Shown: positions 43,531 to 57,593 of the stretch, in pieces
Numbering within the stretch: the first letter of the stretch is position 1
Layout: every line of letters starts with the position of its first letter
Assembly (NCBI GenBank): GCA_037074765.1
Contig: JBAMDO010000013.1
Location: 1-64,000 of the forward strand
Direction of reading: 5' to 3'
Length of the DNA: 64,000 bases
DNA from: Mansonella perstans
Taxonomy: Eukaryota > Nematoda > Chromadorea > Rhabditida > Onchocercidae
Translations under genes and position numbers: made by a program
The notes under the pieces: generated by a model
The model's input: the letters and a program-made list of their open reading frames with translations, nothing else
Databases searched by the model: none
Told to the model about the DNA's origin: nothing

Positions 43531-44847
43531 GTAATTGCAATTCTAATAAAAGAACAAGTTTTAAATTCTATAAAAAATTCTAAAAATAAGAAAACAATTC
43601 TAAGAAGAATTTGTTATCATTTCTTTCAAATAATCAATCACATCCAGATTTTTTCCAGTATTATTGCGAACTATCGTATCGTGAAATTGCCAATGAATCA
43701 ATAAATCAAAGTGTAAATAAATGTTAATGACATTATAAATCATTTAACTAATTTTACATTCCTTGGATTTATTTCCCATGTTTTTTCTGTTTTATCTAAA
43801 CTCACATCAATAGACGGAGTACAACATTTCATTGGTTCATTAAGAACGAACAGACTGAATTGTGAAAGAAAGAACTACTCGGAGGAAAAAATTCTTTAAA
43901 AAAATACTTAATGAATGAGATTCAAAAACAGAATTATCGAAATCGAAATTATCGAAATAATTGATAGTTGGATTCAACATAGCTCAATCTAAATGGATAG
44001 TCAAACTATTGTAAAATATGAAATACACTAATTAACAATTTGTTTTTCTTAGTAATGATAATGACGATATGAAATAACTCATAAGCCTTACAAATGACAA
44101 ATTTAAAGAAAAAAAAGAACCATCAAAAATATTTTTTAGACAAAATGAAGAAGATAATCACAAATGAAAACTTTACACCAACGATTAAAACATGCTAAAA
44201 TGCAGATTAGTAAGAACGACTAGAACAAATGGTTCGATAAATGAGTATCAATAATTGAATTATTCCATCTATTGCTGTTGTAAGTAGCATTAAAGCTGTA
44301 AAGGTAATATTATTTGCTATAATTCAATAAGTTATTCATTAGAAGAGAATTTTTCTCCGTGCTTAACATTAATTTAAAGTTTTATAAAAACATCTTCGTA
44401 AAACCATTTTTTTTTAACGGGTTTTTTTATATATTTTTTTTTAGTATTTTATGGGTCTTGAAGGCTTTTTGAGGTTGATTTTAAAATTTTAGCCACATAT
44501 TTGAGATGTTGCACCATCTTAAATATAAATCATTGGTGACTAAAATTTTTTAAATTTGAGACAGTTGTGTGGCTGACTGGAGCTGCGTTAATTTCGGTTT
44601 TTCCACCGCAAAGAATTATGGTGGGATGAAGAGGTGTGGAGTTTATTTCAGTAACATAGGGACAGTTTGAACGGTTTGGTATAGTTTGGGAAAATGAGCT
44701 AGAACTTGATCTAATGTTTCATATCAGCATAACCGAGTTTGATTGAAATGATGATTTGAATTTACATGAATGTTTCATTCAGCAAGTTTTAAATTCGTTA
44801 TTGATAAAATTTTTGAAATAATTTTTTATCTATTTAAGCACTCAATC

Positions 44848-47039
44848 ATGATGGATCAAGTAATGTTGGAGGATGAAAATAAATCGATTGGACACAATGA
44901 ACCGATTAGTGCTATTACTGTTTCATTACATCCGCTAGTTATAATGAATATATCGGAACATGTGACTCGATTAAGTGCACAGCAGAATGATTGCAAACCT
45001 TTCGAGGTGAAAGACCAACCACTGGCTATTTCACGATAATTTATTTCCTCTATAATTTTTACAGAAATTACTAACATCAATAATTTTTCTAATTATATTA
45101 TATTGAAGATTATTATTTTGAATTCAGGTTTTTGGAGCAATACTTGGAAAGCAATCTGGAAGACATATTGAAATGATGAATAGCTTCGAGGTAAAATGGA
45201 GTGATGAAGCAAAGGGTTATGCGATTATTGACACAGTCTTTCTTTCTACAAGGGAACAACAATGCAAGACTTTTTTATTTAAAGCTTGATACATGAAAAT
45301 ATTGATTTTTGATCATTTTAAGTTTTTTTTTATATAATCTCTTTTAATCAACTCTCATTGGAAGGAAATTATGTTTGTTGTTAACATTGAGTACATTTCT
45401 TTTTCCTTCACTGTTTTTCATGAATTCTTCCGTAAATGTTAACTGTTTGTACAGAACATTAACTAATTAGAATTGAATATTTTGGTGCGTTTGTTTGCTT
45501 TGACCTGTGTATATGGTTTATTTGAGTTTTTCATAATCGGACACTGATATATTTTTATATGTTTATTTCCAGATCAGGAAGTATTTAATGATTTGGATTA
45601 TGTTGGGTGGTATACAGTTGGAGATACAACACCAACGGCAGCAGATTGGGAAGTGCATCAGCAATTTTGTGTAACGCATGAATCACCAATTCTGGTAAAG
45701 CTTGATCCAAAAGCACCACCGGGCAATAAAGTATGAATTTTAATCTCGCATTCGATAGTGATAAATGGTTCAGCTATATTAACTATTAAAAATTATTGTC
45801 TATTTCAAATCCTTAAAAACAGCAAAAAATCTGGTTAATGAGCTATAAGTAATTATCTATTTATAGTTACCGGTGGCAATCTATGAATCTGTATGCACTA
45901 CTGGCTTATCAGCAAGCAGTTCAGCTCCAGTAGTATGGCATTCAGTTAACTGGTCGTTAGCCAGTGAACAAGCGGAACGCATTGGAATTGAACACGTTGC
46001 CCAAATTTCAACTGTTTCAGCAAATACTGTATCTTCCACAAATAAACAAATTATAGGGCAGTTGGGTGCCATAAATATGTTGCAATCACGGCTGGAACTT
46101 ATTTACGATTATTTAATGGCAAGTCAAAATCTTTCCAATTAAAATGTAGAATTGTTCGTTTTGAATAAGGAAAAGCAAAAGTAGCACCAATAATGGCCAC
46201 TTATGTTTAGCAGTTCTTTCAGAGAATATCATTTTATATGTTGAATCTTTGCGTTACCGACTATTGTTTGACAGAGTTCTGGTGTTTTAGGCTTAATTTA
46301 TGCTTCATTTTGTACAGTGTAAATTTAGAACGAAAAGAATATTTAATGCACAATTGTAAGTGATGCATATACGATAAGATACTTCGTAAAGGAGAGATTT
46401 CTAGAAAAGTAGAATTGCTACAAAGAATTATATGGGCATTACTTCAGGCAGTTCGTAGAGGTGAATTATCACGTGATGAAGCTGTTATACGGCAAATCGC
46501 TCAGTTAGTACGTCGAGTACCGGTTATGAATTCGGACAAATTTTTAGAGCAATATAAAAATGTAAGTTTTTCTATCGGTGAGGTTTAGTAAGTCACTGTA
46601 GACGATTAATAAATACTTTTTTTTGTAGACGATTAATAAATACTTAATAAATACTTATTAAAAATAAGAAGTATTTATTAATTGTGTTCAAATTTATGTT
46701 TATTCAATTGCATTTCAGCAGTGCCTAGAGGTAAAAATGACTTCGCTTGTAAATGTTCTTACAAAAACCTGTGGAACGCTTAATGATGTGAGTGTCTTTA
46801 TTTCAAAATATTTTCAGTTTAGTCACGCATATAAAAATATTATAGAGGGATGTTCATGCAAAAAGAGAAGAAATATGTATCAACACGAATTCAAGGAAAT
46901 TTTTTTAAATTGATTTGCATTTGGTCATAAAATAATTGTGCTTTTTCAGTTAGTAACAAAGATGAATGTGATGTCGATGGAAAGACAAACTTGGTTGCTT
47001 ACCGCTGGTAGACGAACGCGTCCTTTTCCTGCTGTGTGA
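44848..47039 (+). CDS. csn-6: COP9 signalosome subunit 6
   Basis: CSN6 is the non-catalytic MPN partner of CSN5 in the complex that removes Nedd8 from cullins. Exons 44848-45006, 45128-45263, 45573-45730, 45867-46118, 46448-46561, 46719-46787 and 46950-47039 join in phase to 325 residues. The MPN domain includes ITVSLHPLVIMNISEH, VFGAILGKQSGRHIEMMNSF and YVGWYTVGD. The helical C-terminal part includes AERIGIEHVAQIST, QLGAINMLQSRLELIYDYLM and LTKTCGTLNDLVTKMNVM. Two introns begin with GC: after 45263 (CAACAAT/GCAAGA) and after 46118 (TTAATG/GCAAGT). In both, a GT alternative breaks the frame or the family alignment. An in-frame ATG at 44770 lies upstream of a TTTAAG acceptor-like site and is unlikely to be the start. 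Confidence 0.95.
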
Positions 47040-47962
47040 TACAATACTGCGAGGCCTTAAAGCAAAATCACTTTTTGTTAGGATACGACAATCTTCTACA
47101 ACTTCGATAGTTTTCGTATTTGCTATAGCAGTGTAGTATTAAAATTTTATAGGTTTAAGAATGAAATTTAGAGATTAACTATCGTTCTAGTTAAAAGATA
47201 AGATGAGATTTAAGCCGCCAGTACAGGAGGGCTGAATTTATTTATTTGTTTGGAGAGTAAAATTGGTAGGTTAGAAAATTATTGTAATTAATAGTTTAAG
47301 AGATCTTTTTGTTGAAATTGTGTCTTGTATCATTTTGAAGTTGATTTCTAGGAAATTTGTGATTTATGATTTGTTATTGGTTTTCTCGTTTTCTTATTTT
47401 ACATTTGTAGAAAATTTCTTGGCAATTTCGTTGACTTGGTGATATTTATAGAACAGTGAATTTATAGCAATATCAAGTTTGAAAAATAAGGGGCTCCACT
47501 GCTTCGGTTATCCATTGAATGTATATAATCTATTATTGATAACTTTATATTCTGATTTTTCAACATTTTTTTTTCTGCGATTTTTTCTTTCGATTTCTTC
47601 GTTACTATTAAATTTTGTTTTATCAGTTGTGCTGCATATGAAATAGAAGTTATAAGATTTTGCAGTTAAAACTGTCGAATTCATATTTGTTTCTTATTGT
47701 CAAGTTTGCCAGTTGCGACAAATTTGAACTTCTAGGAGTTAGGGATATCACATCAAAATTGTTTTTGAAAAATTGACGATGATACCTTGGTGTCGTTTTT
47801 GGTATAAGACTGATTTATTCATGAAATTCTCAGCGTATTTTTGGAAAACTGCTTATTTCTTGTGCTATCAGATGAAATGTTTCTGCATGAGGATGGATAT
47901 ATGTGAATTTCGGAATTTTGTTTCTTATTTCTCTGTGATTCTTACAGAGAACAAATCAAATA
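47040..47962. other. Intergenic region csn-6 / MIPEP, possible operon spacer
   Basis: About 920 bp separate csn-6 from the next gene on the same strand. TTACAG ending at 47946, 16 nt before the MIPEP start codon, fits a trans-splice acceptor. The spacing is long for an SL2-type operon but possible in this lineage. Confidence 0.45.
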
Positions 47963-50900
47963 ATGTTACGCAACGCCATTTTGAGATCGTGCTCTTCCAG
48001 TTCACGAAATTCGTTACGACACTTACAGTTGGATAGTTACACTCCTGAAAAGGTGTTTAATTTATGGAATTTTAGTTTTATGTTGTAATTTATTTTCATT
48101 TTCTGATTGATGTGATTTGGTACATTATTTGTTTATTCATTAATATTTGATGATTGAAATCTGAGTAATGAAGGAAAGAGAGAGAAGCGAAAGAAAAGAA
48201 TGCAAATTCAGATGCAATGAGCCGTATTTTAGGCATCATATCAAGTATTTTTGAAGTTTTAGAAGAATTCAGGAAATTGTTATTTCCATCAATTAATTAA
48301 GAATGCGTGAATTATTTTACTTAAGGGATTATTTGGTGAAGAGTTGCTGAAGCATCCATCCGGATTCAAATTACTCAATGAAAAGGTTAGAAAGCGCTCG
48401 TTCGAATTGGTTGATAAGGTATCTTTTTATTGGTTATTTTTTTCAACGTTTTCTAATATCACTGATATTTAGTTCTGTTTATTCTCCGATAACGATTATG
48501 AAATTTGTTTGAAGCATTTTACATACATTAATTCCCGTCGTAACTGATATTATTAGTTTAATTATTGATAGCTTATCTACCAGCTTAATCGATTGTATTG
48601 ATGGCTTTAGTTATTGGCTATCTTTGAATAATAGTCTCGCAATAATAGTTTTCTTTCTGGAGAACCTTTTTTTTGCTGTTAATTGGAAAAATTTCTATAG
48701 ATCGTCAATCGGAAGTGTGACAAAAAAGTGGTTGAAACTTTTGATGATTTGTCAAATGAAATATGTAACGCTGCAGATCTGGTAAGTCTTGTTTGCTTCG
48801 AGTTTAAATTTTTTGTTACTAAAATTCAATTTATAAATAGGAATTTTGCAATCAAGATACAGAAGTATTGATTATATTCTTCCTCTGTGGGTGAGGATTT
48901 TGATTGGTTATGTCTGATTAAATTTATACCCTGGGTCTTCTCTTTTTGGAAATACGTTTCATTCATAAGCAGAAATTTATGTGCAAATAATCCATAAAAT
49001 TCATCTGTGCAATTATATGTCTTTCATACGAAACTAAAGGGCACTGAGAAGAGTGGGAATCATTGTTATTTTTCAACAGGATTGCTAAACAATAATAAAA
49101 ATAATGACATGTAGACATGTTGATTTAAAATTTTTTTCGTCTGCACATTTTCAGGCTGAGTGCGTTCGAAACATGCATTCGATTCAAGAATTCAGCGAAG
49201 CAGCGCAAGAAAGCATGAAAGATTTCACTGGACTTGTAGAAAGGTATTATTTAATTTGCCGTAAAAGATTTCATTTCCTCTCTCTTTTAAATTTTCTAAA
49301 TCTTGTTCTCAGTTTTTTTACCTGTTTGTTTTGGATTACCATAATTTCAATTTCATTGTCTTTCAGTTTAAATACCAGATCTGACTTGTATAAGGCATTG
49401 AAAGACTCGTTAGAAGCAGAAAGTAGTTCCCTGACAGATGTTGATAAGCGCACAGCTTTGTTATTCCTTGATGATTTCGAGCAAGCTGGTGTCAATTTAG
49501 CTGAAACTCAGGTAATACATGAAATTCTTTTGGAATATATATTATATTAAATATGATAATATATGAGATTCTTTTGAATATATGTTATATTAAACTACTG
49601 ATAACATATGAGATTCTTTTGGAATGTATATTATTAAGTCACTTTGACTATAAATTCCTCGGTTATCTCCCTTAACTCCTTTTTATAAGATGAGCTTTTT
49701 TTACGAAGTTTTTAATATCTAGGTGCCCTGCTGATTACCTGATGTTATGTTGTCAATATAAAAAAAATTGTCTAAATATCATGAATTTTGTTGGATGATG
49801 TATACATTGTGAGTTAATGAATTTTAATTTTTAAAAATGAAGTCTAAACAACGTCTGTCAATTTTATTGATTTAGAAATGTGAGTACGTGAGGCTTAGCA
49901 AGGAGATTTTCATGGTTGGTTCACAATTTACGCATGCTGCCGAGCTACCTATTACACTTGCACCATTTTATAGTAAGATGTACAGAGTGAAGCGGCATCT
50001 CGATAATCCAAATGCACTTGCAGTTAGCCGCGCCACCAGGCGATGGTCTTATAGTACCTATTATTCATATAACGAAGAGCAAGTACGGTAATTTCCCCAA
50101 ATGCATTTGATTTTTTTAAATTGATGTTACGTAGTTCTTAATGTCAATCAATTTCACTCTGGCGATGTATTAATTTCATGCACTGAATTTCTCTCACTGA
50201 AACCCGACATATTTTTTGCATATTTTAATTCCTTTCAGTCCATTTATTAGTTAATTAAATTCGTAGAAATTGGAGTCATCCACTCCTTAGTGGTGATTTT
50301 TATGAAGTATTGAATTTAAATTTCATTTACTCAGTGAAACCGCAGGGCAAATATTTTTGCTTAGTTTGAATTCCGAAAATTGAGAACGAAATAATTGAAA
50401 GTTTTGTAGGAAGGACGTTTACGTCATCTGATTACTTGTCGACATTTGTTGGCTCGACTTGCTGGCTACCAATCCTATGCTCATCGTGCTCAGCAAAATT
50501 CGTTACTCGGAACATATGAAAACGCACATGATTTCTTGATTGAAGTCATTAAAGTAAGTTATTTAATAGATCATATCGATGACAAAGGAAAATTCATCAC
50601 TGATAAAAGATCTGAATAATAAAGGACTAATGAGAAGCAGTTCCACTTCTAATATTTTTTAAAGTGGTTAATCAAATACTGAAATCGGGTTGCTTTAGTT
50701 TTAACTATCGTTAGATCATATTTTGTCAAAAGACTTATCTTTATTCGTTTAACTGTATCTTTTTAAATGTATACTCTAAAGTCATTTATTCCTTTTTATT
50801 GCAGTCATGTCAGCCAGCAGCAGAGCAGGAGTTAGCCGTACTAGCTGATATTTTAATTCAGGTTGAATCAAAACGAGAACACCTATGCGAATCTGATTTG

Positions 50901-53294
50901 ACGTATCTTTGTATGCTGTATCGTGAAAATGCTTTTGGTCAGTTACAGCATCTTTCCAGGTAACATTAAATCCGAAAACATTTTGTGTTTTTACCTGCTT
51001 TTGACTAATGGAATAAAATAGGCAGATAAAAAAAAAATTATTTTAAATTATTCAAATTATTCGTAAAGCATATAAACAATACAATGGATTTGTGAAACAG
51101 TCCGTTGAAGTTATGCATAACCAACATCTAGCAGTGTCTTACATTATTTTAAATGTTTTCAGTTTTCAACATTTTTAATTTCAGATATTTCTCGTTTGCC
51201 AATCTCTTAAATGGATTCGAATTGATTACAAAGAGGCTGTACAACGTATCCTTTTCAGTACTGACGCCTGTTGCTGGAGAAATTTGGCCTGGAAATGTTA
51301 TCAAGATTGTTAGTTTTTTCATCTTTGCTTGCGCTCTACTTTTTGGTTCTATAAAGAAATGAGTATAGTATAGATATTTTGATTTTAAAATTGTATCCTA
51401 ATTTTTTTCTTTATCATCATAAGAATGTGATCTTTATGATAGCAAAAATATAGTCCTTATCGATGAAAGAAAAACTGTTTGTTCAGGAATGGTTGTTCAA
51501 AAATGTAAACTGTCTAGTAGGATTCCCATGCAGAGCTCCCATTCACTTCTTGAGTATAATTTCATTTAAAAAGTAGTAAAAATTCCAGGCTATATTTTTT
51601 GTTACTGTTATAGGATGTTTTTCAAGACAGCAACAAATTTTTGGGAACAGTTTACATTGATATTGAAGAACGACAAACGAAAATAGCAGGCGACTGTCAT
51701 TTCACTGTTCGCTGCTCCAAGCAGGTTTTCTTGTTTTTTGACTAATTGCAATTCAGAACGAAGTTTTCTATATGGAAGGTCATAATCATGTTGCCGGACA
51801 TTGATCGTGAGGAAGTAGCTTGAGACTATGAACCTGTTTTTGAAAAACCATTACGCATTTGTATCCAATGTCTTTTGATAAAACATTTTCTAAAGAACTT
51901 GTGCATAGTGATTGAACTTTGGTCACCATTTTAATCAGTGTATGGTTCAGTTAAGCGATGGTTCATATCAGACACCAGTCGTTGTTTTATCACTGTCATT
52001 GACAAAAGGATTGGAAAACATCGAAAACATTTTTTTGAGCCCCCATCAGGCCGAAAATTTTTTCCACGAAATGGGTCATGCAATGCATTCAATGCTTGCT
52101 CGCACTCAATACCAACATGTCGCTGGTAATTTCGTTTCCCTCATTTACAATAAAATTAATGGAATATGTAAAAGTTTTTTTTTTATTATCTATAGATTTT
52201 AAGTTTGCTTTTATTTTAAATTCATTTTTCAGTTTAATACAGAAATGTTCCAGGAACTCGTTGTTCAACTGATATGGCAGAAGTTCCATCTAATTTGATG
52301 GAATATTTCTTTAATAACATTAATGTTTTGCGCGAAATAGCGAAAGATAATTATGGACGTTCAATAAGTGTTGAGGATGCTGCTTCTCTGATAACATCAC
52401 GATTCGCTTTCACGTCTTTGGAAATGTTACAACAGGTCTCTTCACTCAAGTTTTGATCCTTAAGGATTGAGCTCCGGAGATTTTGTACTATATTTCTCTT
52501 GTTTCAGGCTGTGTACAGTCTTTTTGATCTTGAGGCTCACGGTGGTAATGCTGAAGGTATAATGAATGGTCGAATTTCAACAGCTGATTTATATTCATCA
52601 ATTTGGTCAGTAGTTTTTCCAAATGTCAAGAAAGAGACAAGTTCAGCCTGGCACCATCGGTGAGTCAATTTTCTTGAATTTTTGCTTCAAATAAAGTTTT
52701 TGAGACCAGGGTAAAAACAAGAAAATTTAATTTATCACTGTTTTCAGATTTACACATTTAGTACCATATGGTGCGAAGTACTACTCCTATCTAGTAGCAA
52801 GAGCTACAGCTTCATTGATTTGGAATACCAGATTTCGTGATTGCCCATTTTCTGCAGAGAACGGTCTTGCTTGGGCAGAGGTTAATGTTGTTTGACAAAT
52901 TCTTTCATTTATTTTGCAGTCATGCAGTTTGAACAAATCATCAAGAATTGTTTGCTGATAGAAAATATTGTAATTTGAGGTTAATATGTGAAATCTCATT
53001 CCATAGCTTATTAGTTTCTAGTTTATATTCGATATTTATTTTTAACGAATAATCAGTTTTGTGAGAATGGAACTTTTGATGTTTAAAAGGTTGACAAAAA
53101 AATGACATGATGTTTGCATAGCTTTTAATTAATAGAATATTTATTCTTTCTAGGTGTTATCGAAAGGTGGTTCGTTGCCCTCGGCTGATCTATTGAATTC
53201 AGCTCTTGGTTACCGGCCAGCAGTGCAGAATTTGGCAGCGGCATTGAAAGAGGAAGCTGACCAAACTTGCCAGCGTTTAGCCGTTAGTGTATAG
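47963..53294 (+). CDS. MIPEP: Mitochondrial intermediate peptidase (M3 metallopeptidase)
   Basis: Removes octapeptides from imported mitochondrial proteins. Fifteen exons join in phase to 677 residues: 47963-48052, 48326-48418, 48701-48781, 49155-49243, 49367-49511, 49876-50082, 50410-50553, 50805-50959, 51185-51308, 51614-51724, 51939-52125, 52254-52435, 52508-52659, 52748-52880 and 53154-53294. The first exon encodes an Arg/Ser-rich presequence (MLRNAILRSCSSSSRNSLRH). The zinc-binding HEXXH motif is in FFHEMGHAMHSMLARTQYQH at about residue 456; the downstream MIPEP block TRCSTDMAEVPSNLMEYFF provides the further Glu ligand region, and VPYGAKYYSYLVARATA lies near the C-terminus. The GLFG motif after the presequence matches the family start. 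The catalytic domain appears complete. Confidence 0.94.
49524..49640. repeat. Tandem repeat, ~50-bp unit, in MIPEP intron
   Basis: About two and a half copies of a unit containing GAGATTCTTTTGGAATATAT, followed by TATTATATTAAA, occupy the start of the intron after exon 5. No function is apparent. Confidence 0.75.
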
Positions 53295-55147
53295 AGTGGC
53301 TAGCTTTCAGTATTTAGTATAAAGCATAATTCTTTAATCAGCTAATTTATATCAAAAAATTTGTAAGGGCAATGTGTCTTTTAATTTTCTAACGGCAATA
53401 CTTTAGAGATTTATCAGTAAATATTTGAAATGTACTCATTTCTTTGCAAAAGAATTTGTTGCCTGCTATCTATTTCGCAAATGTTCTCCAGTACTCAGGT
53501 TTGTAATGGCATAGTGTAAAACCAAGTTTTTAGCCTGGCGAATAGCGGTTTTCAATTCATTGTCTGGCAAGTTCTTCATTTTGGTACATTTGTTATATTG
53601 CAGTTTCACATGGTATTGGTTTCAAAGTTCTTGGGAGATTTTTCAGGATGCACAGATTTTTGAACTAAATTAATCAGTTATAAATTAGTTTTACTTTCTA
53701 AATGAAGGTTGAAATCAAGTAGTATTGTTCGATAGTAATGTAGGGTCGATTCCATAATGTACGACTCATGAATTGTTCCTAAATCACCATTAGTTTCATA
53801 CATTTTATATAAAACTCCTTGACGCATGACTTGCTGAAATGTGGAAGAAGATAGAAGGATTAATTCATTTTTATTTTGCTGTTTTGGTTTTATTCATTCC
53901 TTTCTTTTTTAAATTTATTTTGAAGGATTTATTTGCTTCTATACTGCATTGGGAAACTGTCTGTTTTTGTTGATTTTTTTTTTTGAAACTGTCTTTTTTA
54001 GTGAAATTGTGTCCTTCAAAGTGAAATCTACGCATAGGACTGTATGCAATTTTGCGAATGCAGTAAGATCAAAATGCTATAAATTTTCCATCAGCTGCAT
54101 GAATGAAATTCCATCATAGTTATCTCATATGTTACTTATATTGTAAAGTTGTATCATTGCTTTCATTTGCAAAGTTTGATTTTCACTTTCTAATTTCTGA
54201 AAAAGTAAATTGCAAGTCTCATGTTTATTATCCCTCACTCATTTAAATAGATTTTCAATTCTTCTGTATCTTGTTTTATTTCATTGTCTTTTTTGTTGTT
54301 TTTTCTGTTCTCTGGTTGCATTGATAAGCCAGTATCATTTGTTGCTTTTTTTTTTTCAAAAATGAAATTTTCAAAAAACGGGTCTCATTTATTATATTAT
54401 AAATTATCCCATCAGCGAAGTGTCGACTGATTTATATTTGCTTACAAATAATAAATTTTGATGGAACTTCGGGTAATTAATTTCTTCACTGAAAACTTAA
54501 TTCTTTATTTGCAGAATATGTTTTTGCATCACCATATTTAAGCCCGATAATCATCAGTCCATGACATGAAAGAGATACATTCTTGTCTTGATCTTTCGAC
54601 CTCCAACAAATATATTAATTAATCTACAGTGTAATTAATGCCGCTTTCTATCAACTGTTTCGTTCAATCCATCTACTTATTATGTGTTACGGTTTCCATT
54701 AAAGTAACTAAGAAATACGATCGTTTCTTGGGAGCATGTATTCAACTATTTGGAGTAGATATTCGGTCTTCATTCAGTTCATTGATTTCTTTAACTAGTT
54801 GGGAATTCTTTGTAAAAAACAAATGGCATTAATGCTTCAAAGAGAATTGCAATTTTTCCTCTCTTCTATTTACACAAGAAATTTTTACTGTTGCTGAGAG
54901 TGAGAGAAATTATAATAAAAGTGAATAATAAATGATTCAGAATGACAAAGAGATAGTTTTATATGGAAATAATTTCGTCATTATTATGTGGTAAATAGGA
55001 CAGCGAAGTGGTAAATGATGAACGGTGGTTCTGATCTGCTTCATGTGAAAATTTTTGACAAGAGTATCTGTCAACTTTGAGTTCATATTCCTGAACATCT
55101 TTCAGTACATACATCTGACAAGAAGCGTCACACTATTCATCTTTTTA
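53295..55147. other. Gene-free stretch downstream of MIPEP
   Basis: AT-rich, with T-rich runs and no exon chain I can support. It includes the MIPEP 3' UTR. Confidence 0.5.
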
Positions 55148-55690
55148 GAATTTCCATTTCCACCTCCTCCGTGTAAACCCTTTTCTCCTCTATCCTCAAC
55201 TGGACCTAGCAGACTCCGTGGACAGTTCTTTGGACAGGCTTATATCATCGCTTTAGATGTTGACAAAAAATTGACTTACTGAGATGTGCAAGCTTCATAG
55301 TGATCTTAATGAACTGAAATTTCAAAAAGCATCCAAATACAACAAAGTGAAAAAAAACTGAAATTGTCGTTTCGTACTTTCCAGAAAACTATTGCTGAAG
55401 TTGCAAGAGAAAAAAATAAAGTGCCGGATTTCCGTACATGTATCGTCCGTTACTTTCTAAAATTCTTTTTTCCAGCATTATTTAATTTTAGAATTGTATC
55501 AGCGTGTAGAAAAATAAACTTTTCCATCTTCTTATTTAGTCTAGTGAACGATACATTATGAAAATCCGGCATTGTCATTCATATACCATTCATTTCGTAT
55601 ATGACATTATCCTACAGGCCCATGATCATCATGAATTTCTTCCAGGAGAATGGTGCATAGATCATTTCCGTATGAAGCGGAATTAAAACT
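55148..55690 (-). pseudogene. Decayed cuticle collagen pseudogene
   Basis: Three relics lie in gene order on the minus strand. At about 55612-55685, NDLCTILLEEIHDDH matches the end of collagen exon 1 (compare [14 protein letters not shown] and SLYENVMEELHDF). At about 55358-55456, after TTTTAG, the frame reads VTDDTCTEIRHF and ends in TKRQ, matching exon 2 ([11 protein letters not shown] and the KRQ cleavage site) with Trp changed to Cys. At about 55148-55241 a short Cys-bearing lead (CPKNCP) is followed by broken Gly-X-Y repeats (GPVEDRGEKGLHGG) that stop after a few triplets. There is no start signal, no long collagen block and no C-terminal Cys knot, so it cannot make a collagen. It lies 2 kb downstream of the living minus-strand collagen. 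Confidence 0.7.
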
Positions 55691-57593
55691 TCATGTTTCA
55701 TACTCCTTCTTTTTTTTTAGCAGCTGAAAACGAACGAAAAAAGTGAAGAATGCCTGCAGAATGATATCAGGAATTGCTAGAGTAAAAGAAAACAAAGCAA
55801 CTGTTAAAATTTAGTAGTGAATTTAGATGAATACAGCAGTGATGAAAATTGAAGTGACAATTTTTTTCAAACAAATATATATGCTTATCTGTCTGTGAAA
55901 CACTATTTCATTTATTCATTAACTCATTGTCAAGTTTCTATTAATTGACAAAATTTCAAGCACTAAGATGCAACATTTTGAAGTACTTTACAGTTAAAAT
56001 AAACTCTATTTTGCGTATTTTTTCTTAAATGAGCAAATTTTAACAAAAGACAAATGAAGTGGAACCAAATTTTGGACGCTCAAAGTGTTGTGTGGCATCT
56101 GTCGATGTGATGATTTCAAAATATTATTCGCTTAGTCTAAAACAATCTCGAGATTTCAGATAATAAATCATGAAAATGAATTTGGTTTTACCAAAGTTTT
56201 ACGAGCCAGTTTTTCGATCAAAAGGAAACGTTCTTCGTTTAATTACTCTTACATGTCATTGTTAATTCCGATCTCAGAATAACTGCCATTACAATTAACT
56301 TCATCAAACGTTCGTATATAACTTTTAGAATTGAAAGGATTTCGTTTGATTAATTGGCACAGCCTTAATGTATTGATAATGCTCATTGAAATTCCTTTCA
56401 TTACCAATTTCTCTTGAAGTTAGATGAAGCAAAACTAACTGAATAGACTCAAAATTATAATTTTTCAAAAAAATATTCTTCACTTTTACATCTAGTATAT
56501 TTGTTCTAAATTAATTTTCTTTACAACTATAAGAAGAGTTTTGACAGCCTAAATGGTCATTCAAAAAACCCCATGTCATCGCAGTAAACTAAAGTTGTGG
56601 AAACTTTTTACAGCCTTATCATCATGACCATTACTTAATCGTAAAACATTTCATAAATTGGAAAAATTCTTCTCAGTCAAATGTCAGCGAGAGTGATGAA
56701 CGGGTTGCTTGAGATATCTTCCCTCGAATCTACGAAGCAAAGCTATTTTCTGCGAAGAATCATGGTTACAGAAAATTTGCGGGAATAAAATTCAAACTTT
56801 CATAAAGTAGAAGATTAAGTGGTCATCGAATAGATTGTATTGTTGGTAGTAATAACAGTACTAATTTTATTAGTGATAGTAACAACATTAAAATTTCTTT
56901 ATGCATTGAATTTTTTTAAAAACTTAAATAATGCAGTTAAATTAAGTAATTGATTATAATAGAAAACCCCGTTGTTGTAAATTCTCAAAAAAAAAAGAAA
57001 AAAAAGAAGGCGGCATGGATTTTTAGATATTTCTGTGAATTTCAGTCAAATTGATAAGCGTTATGATTATATATTCTAAAGGAAGGATTGGATCGAAGAA
57101 AGCAATGGTCATTCTTATTGTTATTATCCTTCGGTCTCCTAAAAACGAAATCCCTCTTTTTTATCTATCAGTTTCTTTCTCTTTTTTTCTTTATTTTTAA
57201 ACCGAAATTCCTGATATATCAGTTAAGTGAAAAACGTTACGCGTACTTTTTAACAACTGCTTTTAGAAACAAGGACTGATAATCTAGTTCTGCACTGATA
57301 AATTTATAGCCCGAAATATGTACAAATCATATTGTAAAATAAATCATAATTTCATGAATCATAATCGCAAGTATTGATAAATGACTCGCTAAATAATTAA
57401 TTAGAGAATGCTTGGACAATGAATGCGGCGAAATTTATCTTTATATAATCTGGCATTTTTTTTATAGCAAAGCGATAGTACCATAGAAATTATATCATTA
57501 ACATTAGCGGCCGCTATCAACATCATCTTCATCGTCTTGAAGGAGTTCCAATAATAGGAAAGTGAAAAGCAGGGATTTTTACGTTTTGTCGTT
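55691..57593. other. Gene-free stretch before minus-strand collagen
   Basis: AT-rich; no exons, RNA genes or repeats that I can support. It should contain the 3' UTR of the collagen gene to its right. Confidence 0.5.

Larger units (their letters stand above)
40816..44847. other. Gene-poor 4-kb stretch
   Basis: AT-rich with no supported protein gene on either strand. It holds a microRNA-like hairpin at 41450-41531 and a minisatellite at 43283-43530. The rest contains scattered poly(A) runs and nothing I can name. Confidence 0.5.
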
